From NCBI GenBank assembly GCA_003162595.1, contig PMNJ01000255.1, forward strand, positions 1 through 5,668: DNA of 5,668 nt, given 5' to 3'. The notes under the pieces are model-generated. The model was not told where the DNA came from and did not search any database. It saw only the letters and a program-made list of their open reading frames with translations. Within the stretch, counting starts at the first letter, position 1. Each line of letters starts with the position of its first letter. Source of the stretch: Bacteroidales bacterium. Its GTDB lineage: Bacteria; Bacteroidota; Bacteroidia; Bacteroidales; VadinHA17. The translations under genes were made by a program, and so were the position numbers. Shown one piece after another: positions 1 to 5,668 of the stretch.

Positions 1-1385
1 CGGGCATGATGCAGCATCATTATCTGTTGTGACAGACTCAACCCGATCCCCGAGTTATTAGCCTTTGTTGAATAAAAAGGAAGGAATATCCGTTCAAGTA
101 CCTCATCACTAATACCTTTACCAGTATCAGAAATTGATATTTGAACATGATCTGATTCATTTATTCTTGCAGTAATAGAAAGTCTGGGGGTCGAAGTTTC
201 CTGCATAGCTTCCAGGGCATTCTGAAAAATGTTTATGATTACCTGCTCAATAAGTTCCATGTCGGCTTCAATGGATAGGTCAGTGGGAACAATTTCCTTT
301 TCAAACTTTACTCCTGTCTCCTTAAATTTTGCCTTGTACAGTGTTGAAATGCGTTCAAATAAATCACGAAGAAAAATCTTCCGCAGGTTTGGCTTAGGAA
401 TATCTGTAAGACTTTTGGTAGCCTTTACAAAATTAATCAATCCCTTCGTCCGGGATTCAATAATTCTTAAACTATGGTGAATATCTTCAGTAACCTCCCC
501 TCCTATTTTTTCAGGCTTCTGAACCACCCCCGACTCATCTTCAAGCATTTGAGCAGTCATCCCTGCAAGATTGGTAATGGGGATAGCTGAATTAACAATT
601 TCATGCGAGATAATATTCACCAGTTTCTGCCAGGTATCGATCTCTTTGCTTATCAGTTTGTCTTTTTGCCGTTCTAATTCATCTTTTTGTTCTTTCAGCT
701 CTTTGTTCTGTAAATCAAGTTCGCTGTTCTTTCCATTTAACTCAGCCTCAAAGTGGAAATTAAGCAATCGCAGGTAATAGATATTTGCATTAATAAACAG
801 GAAAAGTGCAATTTGCGCAATTTTATAGAATGGATAGAAAGTATTTATCCTGTCGACTATAGGATAACTGTTCATTCCAGGCTCGACCATCCCAGGTTTG
901 CCCAACATGATCATAATACGGTCTATGAATATTGTCAAAAGGAAAAGATATGATAGGGAAAACCAGTAGAGAAATTTTTCCTTATGTGGATGCACCAGCA
1001 TCTGCGGGATAATTGAAGCACCAATTACTACGTATGGATAATACGTAAAATCTTCCTCTTGAACATATCCTATCAAAGTCGGAACAAGCAGGAATACAAC
1101 TGAAGGAAGAAAAATAAGCGAGAGCCTGCTGAGATTAGTTAAACCATATCGGGCAATTAACAGATTCAGTAAACTGAGTAGAAGGGTCCATGCTACCCGA
1201 AGCGTGCCTATTGACACTACCATGTTAGTAATTCCTTGAGTAACAATGGTTGTCACAAGCAATAAAAACATAGAGATCAGTAATACAAAATTGAGCTGAT
1301 TGACAAGAACAATTGTTCTGCGGCTCAATTGCTTTCCAGCTTCATTGATTCCAAGATTGGAAATATTTTTCCAGATGTTTTGCAT
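1..1385 (-). CDS. Multi-spanning membrane sensor histidine kinase (3' end beyond the window)
   Basis: This gene encodes the sensor kinase of a two-component pair; it would autophosphorylate on His and pass the phosphate to the regulator encoded just upstream. 461 codons are visible, with no stop before the left edge. About six hydrophobic helices fall near residues 25-48, 55-78, 88-108, 114-131, 138-154 and 183-204, with only short loops. A charged coiled coil follows (about 208-247), then a HisKA-type helix with H-box SHEIVNS (His261). The ATPase domain shows the N-box QNALEA (Asn389), the G1 box DTGKG (Asp420, Gly422, Gly424), an F-box around FLPFYST and the G2 box SGIGLSLS (446-448). Only about 20-40 residues should be missing. 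The start is secure: an in-frame TAA lies 12 nt upstream of this ATG with no other ATG between. No clear Shine-Dalgarno site is seen. The H-box resembles NtrY-like kinases paired with sigma54 activators in Bacteroidota (family knowledge). The lack of an extracytoplasmic domain suggests an intramembrane signal (inference). Confidence 0.93.
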   Translation of the reverse strand, partial: MQNIWKNISNLGINEAGKQLSRRTIVLVNQLNFVLLISMFLLLVTTIVTQGITNMVVSIGTLRVAWTLLLSLLNLLIARYGLTNLSRLSLIFLPSVVFLLVPTLIGYVQEEDFTYYPYVVIGASIIPQMLVHPHKEKFLYWFSLSYLFLLTIFIDRIMIMLGKPGMVEPGMNSYPIVDRINTFYPFYKIAQIALFLFINANIYYLRLLNFHFEAELNGKNSELDLQNKELKEQKDELERQKDKLISKEIDTWQKLVNIISHEIVNSAIPITNLAGMTAQMLEDESGVVQKPEKIGGEVTEDIHHSLRIIESRTKGLINFVKATKSLTDIPKPNLRKIFLRDLFERISTLYKAKFKETGVKFEKEIVPTDLSIEADMELIEQVIINIFQNALEAMQETSTPRLSITARINESDHVQISISDTGKGISDEVLERIFLPFYSTKANNSGIGLSLSQQIMMLHHA

Positions 1386-1461
1386 TCTGCCTGTTTCTTA
1401 TTTTTATAAAGTCTTTTATTCTTTATCAAAATATTTAATATTGCAATAAAGGAGTATCTGT

Positions 1462-2850
1462 TTACAAATTTTCCAACCCAAAATGTGCAATCTTCCGGTA
1501 CAGGGTACTTCTCGCTATGCCCATTTCTTCCGCCGCCTTCGAAAGATTCCCGTTATGTTTACTCATTGCACTGGTGATTGCTTTTTTTTCATAATCTTCA
1601 ATATGGATCGTAGGTTCATCTGAAAGTGGAGCAGATTTAGATCTGGTTCTGAGAATAAAATCATCAGGTGTAAGGGTTCCGCATTTGCAAAGAATAACCG
1701 CTCTTTCAATTGTATGAGCGAGCTCCCTGATATTCCCCGGCCAGTAGTATCCTTCTAGTTTTTGAAGAGTATCTTCCTTAAGCTTTATTCCTTGTTTGCA
1801 ATATTGCCTTGAAAAAAGTTCAAGGTAATAATCTGCGAGAAGGCTGATATCTTCTTTTCTTTCTCTTAGAGGTGGAAGTATTATCTCTACAGTGTTGATA
1901 CGATAAAGGAGGTCCTGGCGGAATTCAAATGAATCAGCCATTTCGTACAAAGGCATATTAGTGGCTGATATCAGTCTGACATTTACAGGTACCGGATGGT
2001 TACTTCCTATTCTCACTACTTCCCTGTTCTGAATTGCAGTAAGAATTTTAGCCTGTAACGGCAGGCTGAGATTTCCTATCTCATCCAGGAATAATGTTCC
2101 GCCTGATGCTATTTCAAATCTTCCGGCACGCTCTTCCCTTGCATCAGTAAATGCGCCACGGGTATGTCCGAATAACTCAGCTTCAAAAAGAGTCTCGGGA
2201 ATAGATCCAAGATCAACATGAACAAATGAGTTTTGACTTCTTAATGATTCACGATGCAAAGCCCATGCAGCAAGCTCCTTGCCTGTTCCGTTTTCCCCGA
2301 GTATCAATACACTGGCATCAGTAGGAGCAACCGTTTTTATGATTTCTGCAATTTGAGCCATAATTGATGACCTGCTTATAACTTCAGGGTATTTTAAATT
2401 ACCCGGATTACCCGATCCGACCAGATTTCTCTTAGGCTTGTTGCCACCACTCTCAATCTGTCTCAGGTTAATAACATTATTAATTGATGTAACAAGTTGC
2501 TCTTTGTTCCAAGGTTTTGTTATGAAATCAACTGCGCCTAACTTCATAGCCTGTACGGCCAGGTTGATTTCACCATAGGCAGTGGTGGTTAATATGCAGG
2601 CGATGGGATCAATCCGGAGAATTTTTTCAAGCCATTCTAATCCTTCTTTACCTGATGTGCTGCCACGGGAATAATTCATATCAAGCAGAATCACATCATA
2701 TTTACATGTTTTAAGGTAATTGGGTATCAAATCCGGACGGTCAAGGGTATCGACTTTCGCAAACAGACCTCTTAATACAAGTCGCGCTGTATATAAAACA
2801 TCATTATCATCGTCAACGACCAATACGCTACCAGATTCGTCTGATTTCAT
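1462..2850 (-). CDS. NtrC-family sigma54-dependent response regulator
   Basis: This is an enhancer-binding activator that, once phosphorylated, would hydrolyse ATP to open sigma54-RNA polymerase promoters. Receiver domain, residues about 8-128: acidic pair Asp13/Asp14, phosphoacceptor Asp57 (LLDMN), Thr90 and Lys112 (TKPW). Sigma54-interacting AAA+ domain, about 155-390: Walker A GENGTGKE (185-192), sigma54-contact loop GAFTDA (232-237, a variant of GAFTGA), Walker B TLFLDEIG (Asp256, Glu257), the arginine-rich segment LLYRIN (Arg317) and WPGNIREL (370-377). A Fis-type helix-turn-helix occupies about 425-460 (LSKAAEEMGIARSTLYRKI). The 462-aa length is normal for the family. The ATG is well supported: an in-frame TAA sits 30 nt upstream with no ATG between, and the receiver begins a few residues in. 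It precedes the sensor kinase by 76 nt on the same strand, so the two are very probably partners. Its DNA target may be the palindromes in the divergent intergenic region (inference). Confidence 0.97.
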   Translation of the reverse strand: MKSDESGSVLVVDDDNDVLYTARLVLRGLFAKVDTLDRPDLIPNYLKTCKYDVILLDMNYSRGSTSGKEGLEWLEKILRIDPIACILTTTAYGEINLAVQAMKLGAVDFITKPWNKEQLVTSINNVINLRQIESGGNKPKRNLVGSGNPGNLKYPEVISRSSIMAQIAEIIKTVAPTDASVLILGENGTGKELAAWALHRESLRSQNSFVHVDLGSIPETLFEAELFGHTRGAFTDAREERAGRFEIASGGTLFLDEIGNLSLPLQAKILTAIQNREVVRIGSNHPVPVNVRLISATNMPLYEMADSFEFRQDLLYRINTVEIILPPLRERKEDISLLADYYLELFSRQYCKQGIKLKEDTLQKLEGYYWPGNIRELAHTIERAVILCKCGTLTPDDFILRTRSKSAPLSDEPTIHIEDYEKKAITSAMSKHNGNLSKAAEEMGIARSTLYRKIAHFGLENL

Positions 2851-2868
2851 ATAAGGTATATGAGTGAT

Positions 2869-2891
2869 TATTTGCTGTTAACAGGCAAATA
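2869..2891. repeat. 23-bp near-perfect palindrome upstream of the regulator gene
   Basis: The perfect 10-bp palindrome CTGTTAACAG (2875-2884) is flanked by TATTTG on the left and CAAATA on the right, with one extra G (2885) breaking the symmetry. Read another way, the 7-bp arms TATTTGC and GCAAATA enclose a 9-nt loop. It ends 18 nt before the regulator start codon. It could be an operator, an autoregulatory site, or a hairpin in the regulator mRNA leader. The symmetry is seen directly; the role is unknown. Confidence 0.6.
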
Positions 2892-2931
2892 TTAGTAAAG
2901 ATAATAATTGTTGCGTACCGAATCAACTAAA

Positions 2932-2948
2932 TGTAGCAAAACGCTACA
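2932..2948. promoter_or_regulatory. Candidate activator-binding inverted repeat TGTAGC-N5-GCTACA
   Basis: Perfect 6-bp arms TGTAGC and GCTACA flank the 5-nt spacer AAAAC. The 17-bp size and the TGT...ACA symmetry suit a dimeric Fis-type helix-turn-helix such as that at the C-terminus of the adjacent sigma54 activator. Its centre lies about 115 bp upstream of the lipid-kinase start codon and about 90 bp upstream of the regulator start codon, so it could serve either gene. The repeat is seen directly; its assignment to this regulator is inferred from proximity. Confidence 0.5.
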
Positions 2949-3012
2949 GTTTTAATTCAAGGTCAATTCGATCACTACTCTATATGGCTGATTATCTTAT
3001 TGCTATACAGAT

Positions 3013-3028
3013 TGGCCTGATAATTGAT
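3013..3028 (+). promoter_or_regulatory. Degenerate sigma54-type (-24/-12) promoter candidate for the lipid operon
   Basis: The sequence TGGCCTG-N4-TTGAT matches the consensus TGGCACG-N4-TTGCW at 9 of 12 defined bases, with correct GG-N10 spacing. The -12 C is replaced by A, a real weakness. If used, transcription would start near 3039, leaving a leader of about 17 nt before the ATG at 3056 and placing the TGTAGC-N5-GCTACA repeat near -99, a usual distance for a sigma54 enhancer site. No better -24/-12 match was found on this strand in the intergenic region. Confidence 0.3.
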
Positions 3029-3055
3029 TTCCATTCACTGTTAAAAGAGAAAATA

Positions 3056-4003
3056 ATGAATACCAGTTATGTTAGTATAGTTATTAATCCGTCGGCCGGG
3101 AACGGAAAGGCAAAAAGGATAGCACAATCCTTATTGCAAAAAATTAAAAGTGCCTCCGATTTTGAGATTAGTATAAATTTTACCAGAGGAAAAAATGATG
3201 CAACGTTAATTACAAGGGAAGCCATTATGGATGGAGCTTCTATGATAATTGCCGTTGGGGGTGACGGAACTATTAATGAAGTTGTCAATGGATTTTTTCT
3301 GGAAGGAGAACCATTAAATCCATTATGCGAACTCGGAATAATAAATTGCGGTACAGGGGGAGGTTTTGCCAGGACTCTAAACATTCCAAATTCAACAGTG
3401 CAACAAATTGAACAGCTTCTTAAGCCCGGGAGTATATCTTTGGATCTTGGCCATATTATATGCAAGGATTATTCAGGTGCAAAGGTCAGCCGCCTGTTTG
3501 TAAATGAATGTCAAATCGGTATCGGCAGTAAGGTCGCTTCAATTGTAGGGAAAAAATCCAAAATTTTTGGCGGTACAATTGCTTTCGGATGTGCGGCCAC
3601 ATTTTTAGCTATGTTTATGAAACCCCTGAACCTGTCAATTGGATTTGATAATGAAGATTTTCAGGAATCCAGGCTTATCGGTCTTGTTGTAGGAAACGGT
3701 ACGGAATGTGCCGGGGGAATGAAACTTACTCCGCATGCAAAACCTGATGATGGATTACTTGATGTCCTGACTATTAATGATATGAAGACCGGTCAGCGAA
3801 TCATGAACCTTTCAAAAGTGTACTCAGGAACCCATATTTTGTCACCTCACTGTTCAATAAAAAGATGTAAAAAACTACAAATCAGATCCGACAATGAAGT
3901 ATTTCTTGAAGGTGATGGTGAGATACTCGGAAATTCTCCTTTTGACATAGAAATAATACCTTCTGCAATAAGGGTCAAGGCCTGTAATTTAAATATGCAA
4001 TAA
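3056..4003 (+). CDS. Diacylglycerol/lipid kinase, YegS/BmrU-type (DAGK catalytic domain)
   Basis: This is a soluble lipid kinase homologue that probably phosphorylates diacylglycerol or a related lipid alcohol with ATP at the inner face of the membrane. With the chosen start it is 315 aa, the usual family length. The N-terminal strand and loop read VINPSAGNGK (9-18). The nucleotide-binding signature GGDGT is at 68-72, followed by NEVVNG. The next glycine loop reads GTGGGFAR (99-106), where many relatives have GTGNDFAR. The C-terminal half has GGMKLTP and DDGLLDV, and near the end GDGE (Asp287, Glu289), the usual site of the catalytic acid. The ATG at 3056 is chosen over the in-frame ATG at 2984 because the first conserved strand then begins about five residues in and a purine-rich AAAAGAGA lies just upstream. 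The stop is 1 nt before the next gene, implying co-translation. The lipid substrate cannot be read from sequence; a sphingoid or other lipid is possible. Confidence 0.92.
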   Translation: MNTSYVSIVINPSAGNGKAKRIAQSLLQKIKSASDFEISINFTRGKNDATLITREAIMDGASMIIAVGGDGTINEVVNGFFLEGEPLNPLCELGIINCGTGGGFARTLNIPNSTVQQIEQLLKPGSISLDLGHIICKDYSGAKVSRLFVNECQIGIGSKVASIVGKKSKIFGGTIAFGCAATFLAMFMKPLNLSIGFDNEDFQESRLIGLVVGNGTECAGGMKLTPHAKPDDGLLDVLTINDMKTGQRIMNLSKVYSGTHILSPHCSIKRCKKLQIRSDNEVFLEGDGEILGNSPFDIEIIPSAIRVKACNLNMQ

Positions 4004-4004
4004 C

Positions 4005-5668
4005 ATGAAATCTATTTTTGTTAGGTTACGGAAAACATGGTTTGAAGTAAGAATTTTTATATCTCTGTCCATAGTTACAGTAATCTCTGCCCTTTCATTT
4101 TTAGCATTTAAGAATTATCCTTCATCAATAGAAATAGCAGGAGGATGGTTCGGGTTATCAACAGCATTATCTATCCGTTATGGATATTTAATAGTAGCTT
4201 CCATGGTTCTGTTTGCATCATTTGTCCGAATGTGGGCCGGAAGTATCCTTACTTCAAAAACCGTCATGGCTTTCAGGGTTCAAAACAGTAAACTGACTCT
4301 TTCCGGGCCCTATAATTTTGTAAGAAATCCAATTTATTTTGCAGACTTAATCGCATTTACTGCTTTGTCACTTTGTTTGAGACCCATTGGTTTATTAATA
4401 CCGGTATTGATCTGGATGCATTACTACCAGCTTATCAAATATGAGGAAGAAAAACTGATTTCAAGATTTGGGGATATCTATTCTGAATACATTCATTCCG
4501 TTCCAGCTCTCAATCCGGGAATAAGACAAATCAGGAATCTTTTTACTGTCCCGCTGGATTTGAATATAAATTATGACGGATTCAGGCATAACGCCCAATA
4601 TGTTCTGTTTATTCCGGGTTTGATATTTGCTTCATACACCGATAAATTTATTTATGCCATTTTAATCGGTTTGCCGGCTGTAATTGACTGGGCGATAATT
4701 CATACAATTATTGGTGTTTCCTCAGAAACTTCAGCAAAGGGAAAATCATATTTAAAGAACAAGGGATTAAGCCACTCAAAAGTATTCAGGGATATTTTAT
4801 ATGCTCAATGCTGGGAAGATCCGGAGATGGACAGAATTGCTTTTAATACAAAACCCGGAGATACCATATTTTCGATTACATCAGGAGGTTGTAATGCATT
4901 GGCATTCCTTCTTGACGATCCGGCAAAAGTGATTTGTCTCGATATGAACCGCTTTCAGAACTATCTCCTATCACTTAAAATAAGTGCTTTTAAAACACTT
5001 GGGTATAATGAAACCCTTGAATTCTTTGGAGTACAATCTTCAGATCGCCGATGGGAACTTTATGAAAAATTAAAACCAATACTCTCTGAAGAAGAGCAGT
5101 TATACTGGAACAATAAAAAGGCTGATATAAACCGAGGCATTATCCATTGCGGGAAATATGAGAGATATATGCATTTGTTGAAAAGAGTATTTAGAATTCT
5201 TATAGGAAGAAAGATTATCAATGAGCTTTTTAATACCACATGTATTGAAGAACAGAGAATTTTATTCCAAGAGAAGTGGGACAATTTCAAATGGAGGCTA
5301 TTTTGCCGGATTTTTTTAAGTCGTGCCTTTGCCAGTATGTTGTTCGATAAGGCATTCTATAAATATCTTGAGCCTACATTCTCTTTTGAAAAGTACTATC
5401 GTTCGGCAGTCAGAAAAGCTGTGACAGAACTCCCGGCAAAGGAAAATTATTTCCTTGCATATATTCTGTCAGGAAACTACTTCATTGATAATTTACCGGT
5501 TTATCTGAAAAAGGAGAATTATAATTTCATCCGTGATCATGTGGACCGGATTAAGATGGTTACTTCCGGATGTCAGGAGTATCTGAGATCTCTCCCCCGA
5601 GATACAATATCAAAATTTAATTTCACAAATATTTTTGAATGGATGTCAATTGAGGAGTTTACACTCCT
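4005..5668 (+). CDS. Fusion of membrane ICMT/PEMT-like methyltransferase and BtaA-like (DUF3419) aminocarboxypropyl transferase (3' end beyond the window)
   Basis: One uninterrupted frame of 554 codons runs to the right edge. The N-terminal part (about 1-175) is a membrane methyltransferase-like domain: hydrophobic segments near 15-36, 59-78 and 113-143, then SGPYNFVRNPIY (100-111) and the acidic YEEE (146-149). This RNPxY...EE layout is typical of isoprenylcysteine carboxyl methyltransferase/phospholipid methyltransferase relatives. Two further hydrophobic segments follow (about 196-212 and 215-237). The C-terminal part (from about 255) resembles DUF3419/BtaA: YAQCWEDP (266-273), an SAM-binding-like stretch with TSGGCNA (292-298) and the acidic strand end LDMN (312-315), then NYFLAYILSGNY (481-492). 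BtaA makes diacylglyceryl-homoserine from diacylglycerol and SAM. Known BtaA proteins are about 400 aa, so roughly 100 residues are probably missing. The start is 1 nt after the lipid-kinase stop. The hypothesis is a one-chain betaine-lipid synthase; the methyl acceptor of the first domain is not known. Confidence 0.87.
   Translation, partial: MKSIFVRLRKTWFEVRIFISLSIVTVISALSFLAFKNYPSSIEIAGGWFGLSTALSIRYGYLIVASMVLFASFVRMWAGSILTSKTVMAFRVQNSKLTLSGPYNFVRNPIYFADLIAFTALSLCLRPIGLLIPVLIWMHYYQLIKYEEEKLISRFGDIYSEYIHSVPALNPGIRQIRNLFTVPLDLNINYDGFRHNAQYVLFIPGLIFASYTDKFIYAILIGLPAVIDWAIIHTIIGVSSETSAKGKSYLKNKGLSHSKVFRDILYAQCWEDPEMDRIAFNTKPGDTIFSITSGGCNALAFLLDDPAKVICLDMNRFQNYLLSLKISAFKTLGYNETLEFFGVQSSDRRWELYEKLKPILSEEEQLYWNNKKADINRGIIHCGKYERYMHLLKRVFRILIGRKIINELFNTTCIEEQRILFQEKWDNFKWRLFCRIFLSRAFASMLFDKAFYKYLEPTFSFEKYYRSAVRKAVTELPAKENYFLAYILSGNYFIDNLPVYLKKENYNFIRDHVDRIKMVTSGCQEYLRSLPRDTISKFNFTNIFEWMSIEEFTL

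Larger units (their letters stand above)
2851..3055. promoter_or_regulatory. Divergent intergenic control region
   Basis: About 205 bp separate the regulator gene (minus strand) from the lipid-kinase gene (plus strand), so promoters for both units should lie here. The stretch is AT-rich and contains two inverted repeats and one degenerate -24/-12-like match, each listed separately. A search by eye for the Bacteroidota sigma70-type elements (TTTG near -33, TAnnTTTG near -7) gave only near matches with no properly spaced partner. An open frame extends from an ATG at 2984 in phase with the lipid kinase, but its extra 24 residues are not needed by the family, so this sequence is treated as non-coding leader. 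Confidence 0.7.

Noticed and set aside
229..953. Three short open frames on the plus strand (229-480, 571-777, 753-953)
   Set aside because: They lie antisense to the histidine-kinase coding sequence, whose conserved boxes are intact in the minus frame, and their translations show no recognisable domain.
1406..1426. ATAAAG / CTTTAT inverted repeat in the regulator-kinase gap, considered as a terminator
   Set aside because: The arms are only 6 bp and almost all A/T, with a 9-nt loop, too weak for an intrinsic terminator; the gap is more likely a simple operon spacer.
2892..2930. Bacteroidota sigma70-type promoter (TTTG / TAnnTTTG) for the regulator gene
   Set aside because: AATATTTG on the minus strand is a 7/8 match to the -7 element, but no TTTG lies at the expected distance upstream, so it is not called.
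3067..3465. Minus-strand open frame of 132 codons
   Set aside because: It is fully antisense to the lipid-kinase gene, which carries all family motifs in the plus frame.
4185..4860. Frameshift joining two separate genes, as an explanation for the methyltransferase-BtaA fusion
   Set aside because: Reading codon by codon shows a single open frame from 4005 to the edge with no stop and motifs of both domains in phase; no internal start with a good leader is evident at the junction.
5060..5290. Minus-strand open frame of 76 codons
   Set aside because: It is antisense to the BtaA-like region, which is continuous in the plus frame; its hydrophobic look comes from complementing AT-rich codons.
1..5668. 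Mobile elements, CRISPR arrays, tRNA or rRNA genes
   Set aside because: No transposase motifs, direct-repeat arrays, long terminal repeats or RNA-gene signatures were seen on reading both strands.

Overview
The window reads as chromosomal DNA of a Bacteroidota-like bacterium. This is inferred from its AT-rich genes, A-rich leaders without clear Shine-Dalgarno sites, a histidine kinase with the H-box HEIVNS, and a sigma54 activator with the loop variant GAFTDA. No ribosomal or other phylogenetic marker is present, so the assignment is tentative. About 95% of the window is coding, in two divergent transcription units separated by about 205 bp.

Left unit (minus strand, 2850 to 1): an NtrC-type sigma54-dependent response regulator, complete at 462 aa, is followed after 76 nt by a multi-spanning membrane sensor histidine kinase. 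The kinase gene runs off the left edge, with 461 residues visible. The two form a complete two-component pair. The sensor has about six hydrophobic helices and no sizeable extracytoplasmic domain, which suggests that it senses the state of the membrane.

Right unit (plus strand, 3056 to 5668): a YegS/BmrU-type diacylglycerol (lipid) kinase homologue of 315 aa is followed 1 nt after its stop codon by a large gene that runs off the right edge. That gene has no stop over 554 codons. It encodes a membrane methyltransferase-like domain of the ICMT/PEMT class fused to a DUF3419/BtaA-like domain. BtaA transfers the 3-amino-3-carboxypropyl group of S-adenosylmethionine to diacylglycerol, the first step in betaine-lipid (DGTS) synthesis.

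Between the units lie two inverted repeats. One is TGTAGC-N5-GCTACA; the other is a near-perfect 23-bp palindrome just upstream of the regulator gene. There is also a degenerate -24/-12 (sigma54-type) match, placed so that the first palindrome would sit about 100 bp upstream of the transcription start.

The most economical model is inferred: a membrane-sensing kinase and a sigma54 activator switch on a divergent lipid-remodelling operon. That operon would draw on diacylglycerol to make a betaine-type, phosphorus-free lipid, with the fused membrane methyltransferase possibly doing the N-methylation normally done by soluble BtaB.
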